A stretch of DNA of 64,000 nt. It comes from Pseudomonas shirazensis. GTDB lineage: Bacteria; Pseudomonadota; Gammaproteobacteria; Pseudomonadales; Pseudomonadaceae. Numbering within the stretch: the stretch's first letter is position 1; each line of letters starts with the position of its first letter. The DNA is taken from positions 806,001 to 870,000 of the forward strand of contig NZ_JABWRD020000003.1 of NCBI RefSeq assembly GCF_014268785.2. Direction: 5' to 3'. Below the pieces are notes generated by a model, which was given only the letters and a program-made list of their open reading frames with translations, was not told where the DNA came from and made no database searches. The position numbers and the translations under genes were made by a program. Shown here piece by piece: positions 42,098 to 51,646 of the stretch.

Positions 42098-43450
42098 ATG
42101 AGCGTGTCATTGATCGCTTCCGACCAATTCCGCATCGTTGTCGGCCTCGGCAAGAGCGGCATGTCCCTGGTTCGCTTCCTGGCGAGCCGGGGCATTGCCT
42201 TTGCGGTCGCCGACACGCGCGAGCAACCGCCGGAACTGGACACCTTGCGCCGGGACTACCCGCAGGTGGAAGTACGCTGTGGTGAACTGGATGTCGACTT
42301 CCTCTGCCGCGCCAACGAGCTGTACGTCAGCCCGGGCCTGGCACTGGCGACGCCTGCTTTGCAGGCTGCTGCCGCGCGCGGAGTAAAGTTGTCTGGTGAT
42401 ATCGAGCTGTTTGCCCGTAACGCCAAGGCGCCGATCATCGCGATCAGCGGCTCCAATGCGAAAAGCACGGTGACAACGCTGGTGGGCGAGATGGCGGCCA
42501 AGGCCGGCAAACGTGTGGCGGTTGGCGGCAATCTCGGTACGCCGGCGCTGGACCTGCTCGACGACAGCATCGAGCTGTACGTAATGGAGCTGTCCAGCTT
42601 CCAGCTGGAAACCACTGACCAGCTCAACGCCGAAGTGGCCACCGTGCTCAATATCAGCGAAGACCACATGGACCGCTACAGCGGCCTGCCGGCCTATCAC
42701 CTGGCCAAGCACCGGATCTTCCGCGGTGCCCATCAGGTTGTGGTCAACCGTCAGGACGCGCTGAGCCGGCCACTGCCGGTTGAAGGCCGGCCATGCTTCA
42801 GCTTTGGTTTGAATACGCCGGACTTCAAGGCTTTTGGCCTGCGCGAAGTCGATGGCGAAAAATACCTGGCCTTCGAATTCCAGAACCTGCTGCCGGTGCG
42901 CGAGCTGAAGATCCGTGGCGCGCATAACCAGAGCAATGCTCTGGCCGCATTGGCCCTGGGGCATGCCGCGGGCCTGCCGTTCGAGCCGATGCTTGCAGCG
43001 CTGCGCGAATTCGCCGGCCTGGCGCACCGCTGCCAGTGGGTTCGCGAGCACAACGCTGTCAGCTGGTACGATGACTCCAAGGCGACCAACGTCGGGGCGG
43101 CCCTTGCCGCCATCGAAGGGCTGGGCGCCGACATCGACGGCAAGCTGGTGCTGATCGCCGGCGGCGACGGTAAAGGCGCTGACTTTGCCGCCTTGCGCGA
43201 ACCCGTTGTACGCTACTGCCGCGCAGTAGTGTTACTGGGCCGTGACGCTCAGCGTCTGGGTCAGGCCTTGGCCGAGCAAGTGCCGCAGATTTACGTCAAC
43301 ACGCTTGATGAAGCTGTGCTGCAGTGCGCTGCGCTGGCGCAGCCCGGCGATGCCGTGCTGCTCTCGCCAGCCTGTGCCAGCCTCGACATGTTCAAGAACT
43401 TCGAGCAGCGCGGGCAGCTGTTCGCGCAAGCGGTGGAGGGCCTGGCATGA
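42098..43450 (+). CDS. murD: UDP-MurNAc-L-Ala:D-glutamate ligase MurD
   Basis: MurD adds D-glutamate to UDP-MurNAc-L-Ala. The 450-residue product has VVGLGKSGMSLVRFL in the UDP-binding domain, a middle ATPase domain (GNLGTPALDLL, MELSSFQLETT, NISEDHMDRY), and the C-terminal WYDDSKATNVGA. One oddity: the ATP loop reads GSNAKST (about 123-129), with Ala where other Mur ligases here have Gly (GTNGKTS, GSSGKTT, GTHGKTT). It starts on the base after mraY and overlaps ftsW by ATGA. Confidence 0.94.
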   Translation: MSVSLIASDQFRIVVGLGKSGMSLVRFLASRGIAFAVADTREQPPELDTLRRDYPQVEVRCGELDVDFLCRANELYVSPGLALATPALQAAAARGVKLSGDIELFARNAKAPIIAISGSNAKSTVTTLVGEMAAKAGKRVAVGGNLGTPALDLLDDSIELYVMELSSFQLETTDQLNAEVATVLNISEDHMDRYSGLPAYHLAKHRIFRGAHQVVVNRQDALSRPLPVEGRPCFSFGLNTPDFKAFGLREVDGEKYLAFEFQNLLPVRELKIRGAHNQSNALAALALGHAAGLPFEPMLAALREFAGLAHRCQWVREHNAVSWYDDSKATNVGAALAAIEGLGADIDGKLVLIAGGDGKGADFAALREPVVRYCRAVVLLGRDAQRLGQALAEQVPQIYVNTLDEAVLQCAALAQPGDAVLLSPACASLDMFKNFEQRGQLFAQAVEGLA

Positions 43451-44664
43451 TTTTCGGCATCCTCAAACCGTATCCGTCGCCACTGATCAGTGGCCGTGGC
43501 ATCGATCTCGATTTCGCTTTCCTTGCCGGCTGCCTGGCATTGCTCGGCCTGGGCCTGGTGATGATCACCTCGGCCTCGTCGGAAGTGGCTGCGGCCCAGT
43601 CGGGCAACCCGCTCTACCACATGTACCGCCACTTGGTGTACGTGGCCATCGGTCTGGCCGCCGGCGGCGTGACCCTGCTGGTGCCGATCGCCACCTGGCA
43701 GCGCATGGGTTTCATGATGCTGATCGGCGCCTTTGGCTTGCTGGTGTTGGTACTGGTACCCGGTATTGGCCGTGAGGTGAACGGTTCGATGCGCTGGATT
43801 GGTTTCAGCTTCTTCAACGTGCAGCCGTCGGAGATCGCCAAGGTCTTCGTGGTGATCTATCTGGCTGGCTACCTGGTACGCCGTCAGCAAGAAGTGCGTG
43901 AAAGCTGGATGGGCTTCTTCAAGCCGTTCATCGTGCTGTTGCCGATGGCCGGGCTGCTGCTGATGGAGCCGGACTTCGGCGCCACTGTAGTGATGATGGG
44001 CGCGGCTGCCGCGATGCTGTTCCTCGGCGGGGTGGGGTTGTTCCGCTTCTCGCTGATGGTGGTGCTGGCGGTGGTGGCCGTGTTCGTCCTGGTGCAGGCC
44101 CAGCCATATCGGATGGCGCGGCTCATCACCTTTACCGACCCGTGGTCCGATCAGTTCGGTTCCGGCTACCAGTTGACCCAGGCGTTGATCGCCTTTGGTC
44201 GCGGTGAGTGGTTGGGGGTTGGCCTGGGCAACAGCGTACAGAAGCAGTTCTACCTGCCCGAAGCGCATACCGACTTTGTGTTCTCGGTACTGGCCGAAGA
44301 GCTCGGCGTGGTCGGCACCCTGTGCACCGTCGCGCTGTTCGTGTTCGTCACCGTGCGTGCCTTGTACATCGGCCTGTGGGCCGAGAAGGCCAAGCAGTAC
44401 TTCGCGGCGTATATGGCGTTCGGCCTGGCATTCCTGTGGATTGGTCAGTTCCTGATCAACATCGGCGTGAACGTCGGCCTGCTGCCGACCAAGGGCCTGA
44501 CCCTGCCGTTTCTCAGTTACGGCGGCAGCTCGCTGGTGATCTGTTGCGCCTGCGTCGGCTTGTTACTGCGCATCGAGTGGGAGAGTCGTACCCACCTGGG
44601 CAGCGAAGAGCATGAATTCAATGAAAGCGATTTTGCCGAGGAGACCAGCAATCATGGCCGCTGA
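43447..44664 (+). CDS. ftsW: Septal peptidoglycan glycosyltransferase FtsW
   Basis: FtsW is the SEDS-family polymerase that works with FtsI at the septum. The 405-residue product has about ten membrane spans, the catalytic Asp region (PDFGATVV), NGSMRWI, and the C-terminal KGLTLPFLSYGGSSLV motif. The ATG at 43447 overlaps the murD stop. Its last 11 bases overlap the murG start. Confidence 0.95.
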   Translation: MIFGILKPYPSPLISGRGIDLDFAFLAGCLALLGLGLVMITSASSEVAAAQSGNPLYHMYRHLVYVAIGLAAGGVTLLVPIATWQRMGFMMLIGAFGLLVLVLVPGIGREVNGSMRWIGFSFFNVQPSEIAKVFVVIYLAGYLVRRQQEVRESWMGFFKPFIVLLPMAGLLLMEPDFGATVVMMGAAAAMLFLGGVGLFRFSLMVVLAVVAVFVLVQAQPYRMARLITFTDPWSDQFGSGYQLTQALIAFGRGEWLGVGLGNSVQKQFYLPEAHTDFVFSVLAEELGVVGTLCTVALFVFVTVRALYIGLWAEKAKQYFAAYMAFGLAFLWIGQFLINIGVNVGLLPTKGLTLPFLSYGGSSLVICCACVGLLLRIEWESRTHLGSEEHEFNESDFAEETSNHGR

Positions 44665-45733
44665 CGGTAAAAACGTACTGATCATGGCCGGCGGCACCGG
44701 TGGCCACGTGTTCCCTGCGCTGGCCTGTGCCCGCGAATTCCAGGCGCGCGGCTATAGCGTGCACTGGCTGGGTACCCCGCGCGGCATCGAAAACGAGCTG
44801 GTGCCACAAGCGGGTCTGCCGCTGCACCTGATTCAGGTCAGCGGCCTGCGTGGCAAGAGCAAGTTGTCGCTGCTCAAGGCGCCGTTCACCCTGATCAAGG
44901 CGGTGATGCAGGCGCGCAAGATCATCGCCCAGCTCAAGCCAGTGTGCGTGATCGGCTTTGGCGGCTATGTCACCGGCCCCGGCGGCGTCGCTGCCAAGCT
45001 GTGCGGCGTGCCGCTGGTGATTCACGAGCAGAATGCCCGCGCCGGCACTGCCAACCGTCTGTTGGTACCACTGGCTGCGCGGGTCTGCGAAGCCTTCCCG
45101 GACACCTTCGCCGCCAGCGACAAGCGCCGTACCACAGGTAATCCGGTACGTCCGGAGCTGTTCCTCGAGGCCCAGCGCGCCCCACTCGGCGAGCGCCGGG
45201 CACGGCTGTTGGTGCTGGGCGGTAGCCTGGGTGCGGAACCATTGAACAAATTGCTGCCTAAGGCCCTGTCGGAAGTAGCCCCTGAGCTGCGTCCGGAGGT
45301 GTTCCACCAGGCTGGCAAGCAACACGCGCCGATCACCGCCGAGCGTTATCGCGAGGCGGGCGTCGAGGCGCAGGTCGAGCCGTTCATCAAGGACATGGCC
45401 CATGTCTACGGCTGGGCCGATCTGGTCGTGTGTCGCGCCGGCGCCCTGACCGTCAGCGAGCTCGCGGCGGCAGGCCTGCCTTCGATGCTGGTGCCATTGC
45501 CGCACGCCATCGACGACCACCAGACCCACAATGCCCATTATCTGGCCCGGGAAGGCGCTGCCTTCCTGCTGCCACAAGCGACAACTGGCGCAGCGCAACT
45601 CGCTGACCGCCTGAACGAGGTGCTGATGCAACCCGAGAAACTCAACACCATGGCCGGCACCGCACGGCGCCTGGCCAAGCCTGCTGCAACCAGCACCGTA
45701 GTCGATATCTGCCTGGAGGTGGCCCATGGTTGA
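44654..45733 (+). CDS. murG: Lipid II synthase MurG
   Basis: MurG adds GlcNAc to lipid I to give lipid II on the inner face of the membrane. The 359-residue product has the Gly-rich loops MAGGTGGHVFPALA near the N-terminus and IGFGGYVTGPGG, with HEQNARAGTANR and the donor-site motif GALTVSELAAAGLP in the GT-B fold. Start at 44654 lies inside the ftsW end and gives the normal N-terminus. It overlaps murC by eight bases. Confidence 0.95.
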   Translation: MAADGKNVLIMAGGTGGHVFPALACAREFQARGYSVHWLGTPRGIENELVPQAGLPLHLIQVSGLRGKSKLSLLKAPFTLIKAVMQARKIIAQLKPVCVIGFGGYVTGPGGVAAKLCGVPLVIHEQNARAGTANRLLVPLAARVCEAFPDTFAASDKRRTTGNPVRPELFLEAQRAPLGERRARLLVLGGSLGAEPLNKLLPKALSEVAPELRPEVFHQAGKQHAPITAERYREAGVEAQVEPFIKDMAHVYGWADLVVCRAGALTVSELAAAGLPSMLVPLPHAIDDHQTHNAHYLAREGAAFLLPQATTGAAQLADRLNEVLMQPEKLNTMAGTARRLAKPAATSTVVDICLEVAHG

Positions 45734-47180
45734 AGCGCAAAAAGCCATGCCGCAACCAAAGATGGGCCGTATTCGCCGTATCCACTTCGTCGGTATCGGC
45801 GGTGTGGGCATGTGCGGCATTGCCGAAGTCCTGCTCAACCTGGGCTATGAAGTATCTGGCTCCGACCTCAAAGAGTCGCCGGTCACCCAACGCCTGCAGT
45901 CGTTCGGCGCACAGATCTTTGTCGGCCACCGTGCCGAGAACGCCGCCAATGCCGATGTGCTGGTGGTGTCCAGTGCGATCAACCCGGCCAACCCGGAAGT
46001 CGCCACTGCGCTGGAGCGTCGCATCCCGGTAGTACCGCGTGCGGAGATGCTCTCCGAGCTGATGCGCTATCGCCATGGCATTGCCGTGGCCGGTACCCAT
46101 GGCAAGACCACCACCACCAGCTTGCTGGCCTCGGTGTTCGCCGCCGGTGGGCTGGATCCGACCTTCGTCATCGGTGGTCGTCTGACCGCAGCGGGCACTA
46201 ATGCCCAGCTCGGCGCCAGCCGTTACCTGATTGCCGAAGCAGATGAAAGCGATGCCAGCTTCCTGCACCTGCAACCGATGGTTGCCGTGGTCACCAATAT
46301 CGATGCCGACCACATGGCCACCTATGAAGGCGACTTCAACAAACTGAAGAAGACCTTTGTCGAGTTTCTGCACAACCTGCCGTTCTACGGGCTGGCAGTG
46401 ATGTGCCTGGATGACCCGGTGGTGCGCGAGATCCTGCCGCTGGTGAAGCGTCCGACCGTGACCTACGGCTTCAGCGATGAGGCGGACATCCGCGCCATCA
46501 ATGTGCGCCAGCAGGGCATGCAGACCCACTTCACCGTGCTGCGTCGCGACTGCGAGCCGCTCGATGTGTCGGTCAACATGCCTGGCAACCACAACGTCCT
46601 CAACGCGCTGGCGACCATCGCCATCGCCACTGACGAAGGCATCAGCGATGCCGCCATCGTTCAGGGACTGTCGGGCTTCCAGGGTGTCGGTCGACGCTTC
46701 CAGGTGTATGGCGAACTGCCGGTCGAAGGCGGTGAAGTGATGCTGGTGGATGACTACGGTCACCACCCAACCGAAGTGGCTGCCGTGATCAAGGCCGTGC
46801 GCGGCGGCTGGCCGAGCCGGCGCCTGGTGATGGTCTATCAGCCGCACCGCTATAGCCGCACCCGTGACCTGTATGACGACTTCGTTCAGGTCCTGGCCGA
46901 CGCCAACGTGCTGCTGTTGATGGAAGTCTACCCAGCCGGTGAGGAGCCGATCCCGGGCGCCGACAGCCGTCAGCTGTGCCACAGCATCCGCCAGCGTGGT
47001 CAGCTCGACCCGATCTACATCGAGCGCGGCGTCGAGCTGGCGCCGTTGGTCAAGCCCCTGCTGCGTGCCGGCGACATCCTGCTGTGCCAGGGCGCGGGTG
47101 ACATTGGTGGCCTCGCCCCACAACTGATGAAGAGCCCGCTGTTTGCCGGTGCCGTCGCCAAACAGGAGAAGCCGCAATGA
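45726..47180 (+). CDS. murC: UDP-MurNAc:L-alanine ligase MurC
   Basis: MurC adds the first amino acid, L-Ala, to UDP-MurNAc. The 484-residue product has the Rossmann-like HFVGIGGVGMCGIAE, the ATP loop VAGTHGKTTTT, EADESDASF, and DDYGHHPTEVAA in the C-terminal domain. It follows murG with overlap and overlaps ddlB by ATGA, completing the four Mur ligases in one operon. Confidence 0.96.
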   Translation: MVEAQKAMPQPKMGRIRRIHFVGIGGVGMCGIAEVLLNLGYEVSGSDLKESPVTQRLQSFGAQIFVGHRAENAANADVLVVSSAINPANPEVATALERRIPVVPRAEMLSELMRYRHGIAVAGTHGKTTTTSLLASVFAAGGLDPTFVIGGRLTAAGTNAQLGASRYLIAEADESDASFLHLQPMVAVVTNIDADHMATYEGDFNKLKKTFVEFLHNLPFYGLAVMCLDDPVVREILPLVKRPTVTYGFSDEADIRAINVRQQGMQTHFTVLRRDCEPLDVSVNMPGNHNVLNALATIAIATDEGISDAAIVQGLSGFQGVGRRFQVYGELPVEGGEVMLVDDYGHHPTEVAAVIKAVRGGWPSRRLVMVYQPHRYSRTRDLYDDFVQVLADANVLLLMEVYPAGEEPIPGADSRQLCHSIRQRGQLDPIYIERGVELAPLVKPLLRAGDILLCQGAGDIGGLAPQLMKSPLFAGAVAKQEKPQ

Positions 47181-48133
47181 CCGCCACTTACGCCCAACTG
47201 CACTCGACGCTCGACGTCACCGCGTTTGGCCGCGTAGCGGTGCTGTACGGTGGCAAAAGCGCCGAGCGCGAAGTCTCGCTCAAGTCTGGTGAGGCGGTAA
47301 TCGGCGCGCTGCAAAGCGCCGGTGTCGACGTCGTGGCCATCGATGTCGGTGATGATCTGCTCGAGCGTCTGCAGCGCGAGAAGATCGATCGCGCCTTCAT
47401 CATCCTGCACGGCCGTGGCGGTGAAGACGGCAGCATGCAGGGCCTGCTCGAGTGCCTCGGCATCCCCTACACCGGTAGCGGCATCCTCGCTTCGGCGCTG
47501 GCCATGGACAAATTGCGCACCAAGCAGGTGTGGCAAAGCCTGGGTATTCCAACCCCGCGTCACGCGGTATTGGCCAGCGAACAGGACTGTATTGCAGCCG
47601 GTACGGAACTGGGCTTCCCATTGATCGTCAAACCGGCCCATGAAGGCTCCAGTATCGGCATGGCCAAGGTGAACAGCACGCAAGAGCTGGTCGCCGCCTG
47701 GCAAGACGCCGCCAAGTACGATTCGCAAGTCCTGGTCGAGCAATGGATCCACGGCCCGGAGTTCACTATCGCCGTATTGCGTGGCCAGGTGCTGCCGCCG
47801 ATCGCCCTCGGTACGCCGCATGTGTTCTACGACTACGACGCCAAATACATCGCCAATGACACCCAGTACCGCATTCCGTGCGGGCTGGACAGTGTCAAGG
47901 AACAAGAACTGATCGATCTGACCGCGCGCGCCTGTGATGCCATCGGCATCGAAGGCTGGGGCCGGTTGGATGTAATGCAGGACGAGCAGGGCCGCTTCTG
48001 GCTGCTCGAAGTAAACACCGCGCCAGGCATGACTGATCATAGCCTGGTGCCAATGGCGGCCCGCGCGGCCGGCCTGGACTTCCAGCAGTTGGTGCTGGCG
48101 ATCCTGGCTGCCAGCGTCGAGACGCGAGGTTAA
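47177..48133 (+). CDS. ddlB: D-alanine:D-alanine ligase DdlB
   Basis: DdlB makes the D-Ala-D-Ala used by MurF. The 318-residue ATP-grasp product has VAVLYGGKSAEREVSLKSG at the start, the LHGRGGEDGSMQGLLE loop, PLIVKPAHEGSS, and the metal site FWLLEVNTAPGMTDHS. The Tyr-containing region GIPYTGSG is conserved. It overlaps murC by four bases and precedes ftsQ by five. Confidence 0.95.
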   Translation: MTATYAQLHSTLDVTAFGRVAVLYGGKSAEREVSLKSGEAVIGALQSAGVDVVAIDVGDDLLERLQREKIDRAFIILHGRGGEDGSMQGLLECLGIPYTGSGILASALAMDKLRTKQVWQSLGIPTPRHAVLASEQDCIAAGTELGFPLIVKPAHEGSSIGMAKVNSTQELVAAWQDAAKYDSQVLVEQWIHGPEFTIAVLRGQVLPPIALGTPHVFYDYDAKYIANDTQYRIPCGLDSVKEQELIDLTARACDAIGIEGWGRLDVMQDEQGRFWLLEVNTAPGMTDHSLVPMAARAAGLDFQQLVLAILAASVETRG

Positions 48134-48138
48134 TCAGC

Positions 48139-49008
48139 ATGCAAGGCGCGATGCTTCGTCAGCAGCCTCCTGCACCCGGCCGTAACAAGCCGGTGCCGCG
48201 CGGTGCCAGCCGAATGGTGGCCCAGGAGCCGATGTCTGCGCGCCTGCCCAAGGCCAACTTCAGCGTGCTCAAGCGCTTGCTGTGGCCGGTGCTGCTGGTG
48301 GCTGCGGGCTTTGCTGCCTACGAAGGCGCTGTGCGGTTGATGCCTTACGCTGACCGGCCGATCACCAAGATCGCCGTGCAGGGTGACCTCAGCTACATCA
48401 GCCAGCAGGCGGTGCAGCAACGTATCGCACCGTTTGTAGCGGCCAGCTTCTTCAGTGTCGACTTGGGCGCGATGCGTGCCGAGCTTGAACAGATGCCGTG
48501 GATTGCCCACGCCGAAGTGCGCCGGGTCTGGCCGGACGAAGTGGTCATTCGCCTGGAAGAACAACTGCCCGTGGCGCGCTGGGGGGATCAGGCGTTGCTC
48601 AACAACCAGGGCGAAGCGTTCACCCCGCGCGAGCTGGCCAACTACGAGCACCTGCCGCAGCTGTTCGGCCCGCAGCGCGCTCAGCAACAAGTCATGCAGC
48701 AGTATCAGGTGTTGAGCCAGATGCTGCGGCCGATGGGCTTCTCGATTGCGCGGCTGGAGCTGCGTGAACGCGGCAGCTGGTTCCTGACCACCGGTGCCGG
48801 CAGTGCCGGCCCAGGAATCGAACTGTTGCTCGGGCGCGACCACCTGGTCGAAAAGATGCGCCGTTTCATTGCCATATACGACAAGACACTCAAAGAGCAG
48901 ATCACCAATATCGCCCGCATTGATCTGCGCTACGCCAACGGCCTGGCTGTTGGCTGGCGGGAACCGATTGCACCGACGACGGCCCAACCCGCCGTTGCGA
49001 AGAATTAG
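48139..49008 (+). CDS. ftsQ: Cell division protein FtsQ
   Basis: FtsQ is the bitopic scaffold that recruits FtsL and FtsB to the divisome. The 289-residue product has a basic cytoplasmic start, one membrane span (about 47-65, LLWPVLLVAAGFAAYEGAV), a POTRA domain (ITKIAVQGDLSYISQQAVQQRI), and the FtsQ beta domain. The ATG at 48139 lies five bases after ddlB. Confidence 0.92.
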   Translation: MQGAMLRQQPPAPGRNKPVPRGASRMVAQEPMSARLPKANFSVLKRLLWPVLLVAAGFAAYEGAVRLMPYADRPITKIAVQGDLSYISQQAVQQRIAPFVAASFFSVDLGAMRAELEQMPWIAHAEVRRVWPDEVVIRLEEQLPVARWGDQALLNNQGEAFTPRELANYEHLPQLFGPQRAQQQVMQQYQVLSQMLRPMGFSIARLELRERGSWFLTTGAGSAGPGIELLLGRDHLVEKMRRFIAIYDKTLKEQITNIARIDLRYANGLAVGWREPIAPTTAQPAVAKN

Positions 49009-49022
49009 AGAGAGGCAGGACC

Positions 49023-50282
49023 ATGGCAAACGCGCATAGCGGCAAAATGATCGTCGGGCTGGACATTGGCACTTCCAAGGTGGTGGCGCTGGTCGGTGAA
49101 GTCGGCGAAGACGGCACCCTGGAGATTGTCGGGATCGGCACTCATCCCTCCCGCGGCCTGAAGAAGGGCGTGGTGGTGAACATCGAGTCGACCGTGCAGT
49201 CGATCCAGCGCGCCGTCGAAGAAGCCCAGTTGATGGCGGGCTGCCGCATTCACTCGGCTTTTGTCGGAGTGGCCGGCAATCACATCCGCAGCCTCAACTC
49301 GCACGGCATCGTCGCTATTCGCGACCGCGAAGTCAGCACGGCTGACCTCGAGCGCGTGCTCGACGCTGCCCAGGCTGTGGCGATTCCGGCTGACCAGCGC
49401 GTGCTGCACACCCTGCCGCAGGACTACGTGATCGACAACCAGGAGGGCGTTCGCGAGCCGCTGGGTATGTCGGGCGTGCGTCTGGAAGCCAAGGTGCACG
49501 TGGTGACCTGCGCGGTCAACGCGGCGCAGAACATCGAGAAGTGCGTACGCCGCTGCGGCCTGGAAATCGACGACATCATCCTCGAGCAACTGGCCTCGGC
49601 CTACTCGGTGCTGACCGATGACGAGAAAGAGCTCGGCGTGTGCCTGGTCGACATCGGCGGTGGTACCACCGATATCGCCATCTTCACCGAAGGCGCGATC
49701 CGCCACACCGCAGTGATCCCGATTGCCGGCGACCAGGTCACCAACGACATCGCCATGGCCCTGCGTACACCGACTCAGTACGCCGAAGAAATCAAGATTC
49801 GCTACGCCTGCGCCCTGGCCAAGCTGGCCGGAGCCGGCGAAACCATCAAGGTGCCAAGCGTTGGCGACCGGCCGCCGCGCGAACTGTCGCGTCAGGCCCT
49901 GGCCGAGGTGGTCGAGCCGCGCTACGACGAGCTGTTCACCCTGATTCAGGCTGAGCTGCGTCGCAGCGGCTACGAAGACCTGGTCCCAGCCGGCATCGTC
50001 CTCACCGGCGGCACGGCGAAGATGGAAGGCGCTGTGGAGCTGGCCGAAGAGATTTTCCACATGCCCGTACGCCTCGGCGTCCCGCACAGCGTGCGTGGCC
50101 TCAGCGACGTGGTACGCAACCCGATTTACTCCACCGGTGTGGGCCTGCTCACCTACGGTCTGCTCAAGCAGTCCGAGGACCTGACCCTGACCGGCAATGG
50201 CAACAGCAGCAACAGCTATGGCGAGGAACCGAAGGCTCCAGTGCTTGAGCGTCTCAAGCGCTGGGTCCAGGGCAACTTCTAA
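49023..50282 (+). CDS. ftsA: Cell division protein FtsA
   Basis: FtsA is the actin-like protein that ties FtsZ to the membrane. The 419-residue product has the phosphate-binding loop MIVGLDIGTSKVVALVGE, CLVDIGGGTTDIAIF, and VLTGGTAKMEG, and ends with an amphipathic membrane-targeting helix (LERLKRWVQGNF). GAGAGAGG just before the ATG gives a good ribosome site. Confidence 0.96.
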   Translation: MANAHSGKMIVGLDIGTSKVVALVGEVGEDGTLEIVGIGTHPSRGLKKGVVVNIESTVQSIQRAVEEAQLMAGCRIHSAFVGVAGNHIRSLNSHGIVAIRDREVSTADLERVLDAAQAVAIPADQRVLHTLPQDYVIDNQEGVREPLGMSGVRLEAKVHVVTCAVNAAQNIEKCVRRCGLEIDDIILEQLASAYSVLTDDEKELGVCLVDIGGGTTDIAIFTEGAIRHTAVIPIAGDQVTNDIAMALRTPTQYAEEIKIRYACALAKLAGAGETIKVPSVGDRPPRELSRQALAEVVEPRYDELFTLIQAELRRSGYEDLVPAGIVLTGGTAKMEGAVELAEEIFHMPVRLGVPHSVRGLSDVVRNPIYSTGVGLLTYGLLKQSEDLTLTGNGNSSNSYGEEPKAPVLERLKRWVQGNF

Positions 50283-50337
50283 GTTTCAAAGCAGTAGTGG
50301 TAGGCGAAACAACTAGAGAACTGTAAGGAGAGGGAAA

Positions 50338-51534
50338 ATGTTCGAGCTCGTAGACAACGTCCCGCAAAGCCCGGTCATCAAGGTGATCGGCGTCGGTGGT
50401 GGTGGTGGCAACGCCGTCAATCACATGGTCAAAAGCAGCATTGAAGGCGTCGAGTTCATCTGCGCCAACACTGATGCCCAGGCGCTGAAAAGCATTGGCG
50501 CACGGACCATTCTGCAACTGGGTACTGGTGTTACCAAGGGCCTTGGTGCCGGTGCCAATCCGGAAGTCGGTCGTCAGGCCGCGCTGGAAGACCGTGAGCG
50601 TATTGCCGAGGTGCTGCAGGGCACCAACATGGTCTTCATCACCACTGGCATGGGTGGCGGTACCGGTACCGGTGCAGCGCCCATCATCGCCGAAGTGGCC
50701 AAGGAAATGGGCATCCTCACCGTTGCGGTGGTGACCCGTCCGTTCCCGTTCGAAGGCCGCAAGCGTATGCAGATCGCCGATGAAGGCATCCGCATGCTGG
50801 CTGAAAGCGTCGACTCGCTGATCACCATCCCCAACGAGAAGCTGCTGACCATTCTCGGCAAGGACGCCAGCCTGCTGTCGGCCTTTGCCAAGGCTGACGA
50901 TGTGCTGGCCGGTGCCGTGCGCGGTATCTCCGACATCATCAAGCGTCCCGGCATGATCAACGTCGACTTTGCCGACGTGCGCACCGTGATGGGCGAGATG
51001 GGCATGGCGATGATGGGCACTGGCTGCGCCAGCGGTCCGAATCGTGCGCGCGAGGCCACCGAAGCGGCCATTCGCAACCCGCTGCTCGAAGACGTCAACC
51101 TGCAGGGTGCCCGCGGTATCCTGGTGAACATCACCGCAGGTCCTGACCTGTCGCTGGGCGAGTACTCCGACGTCGGTAGCATCATCGAAGCCTTCGCCTC
51201 CGACCACGCGATGGTCAAGGTCGGTACCGTGATCGACCCGGACATGCGCGACGAGCTGCACGTAACCGTTGTGGCCACTGGCCTGGGCGCACGCATCGAG
51301 AAGCCGGTCAAGGTTGTCGACAATACTTTGCAGACCGCTCAAGCGGCCTACGAGGCGTCGAACCCGGCTCCAGCTCGCCAGGAGCAGCCAGCGGTCAACT
51401 ACCGTGACCTGGAGCGTCCAACCGTGATGCGTAACCAGGCCCATGCAGGTGCCGCTGCAGCCGCTAAACTCAACCCGCAAGATGACTTGGATTACCTGGA
51501 CATCCCAGCCTTCCTGCGTCGTCAGGCTGATTGA
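50338..51534 (+). CDS. ftsZ: Cell division protein FtsZ
   Basis: FtsZ is the tubulin-like GTPase that forms the Z ring. The 398-residue product has GVGGGGGNAVNHM, the GTP-binding tubulin signature GMGGGTGTGAAP, the catalytic loop NVDFADVRTVM, a variable linker, and the conserved C-terminal tail DYLDIPAFLRRQAD, which binds FtsA and ZipA. A strong AAGGAGAGGG precedes the ATG, in line with high expression compared with upstream genes. Confidence 0.97.
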   Translation: MFELVDNVPQSPVIKVIGVGGGGGNAVNHMVKSSIEGVEFICANTDAQALKSIGARTILQLGTGVTKGLGAGANPEVGRQAALEDRERIAEVLQGTNMVFITTGMGGGTGTGAAPIIAEVAKEMGILTVAVVTRPFPFEGRKRMQIADEGIRMLAESVDSLITIPNEKLLTILGKDASLLSAFAKADDVLAGAVRGISDIIKRPGMINVDFADVRTVMGEMGMAMMGTGCASGPNRAREATEAAIRNPLLEDVNLQGARGILVNITAGPDLSLGEYSDVGSIIEAFASDHAMVKVGTVIDPDMRDELHVTVVATGLGARIEKPVKVVDNTLQTAQAAYEASNPAPARQEQPAVNYRDLERPTVMRNQAHAGAAAAAKLNPQDDLDYLDIPAFLRRQAD

Positions 51535-51561
51535 TGGAATTTATCAGGGCTATAAAGGTGA

Positions 51562-51616
51562 TTGGTATTCAGCAAAGGACGGGTCTGTTATCATCCTCAG
51601 CCTTTGTTGATACCAA
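51562..51616. repeat. Long imperfect inverted repeat upstream of lpxC
   Basis: Bases 51562-51578 pair with 51601-51616: seven pairs at the base (TTGGTAT/ATACCAA), one bulged T, then nine pairs with a single G-U, around a 22-base loop. The loop contains TGTTATCAT, an extended -10-like sequence. No T-tract follows, so it is not a simple terminator of ftsZ. It could be an operator or RNA structure for lpxC. Confidence 0.6.
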
Positions 51617-51646
51617 TTCGCAATTTGCGCTGAAGCGGCCAATGCC

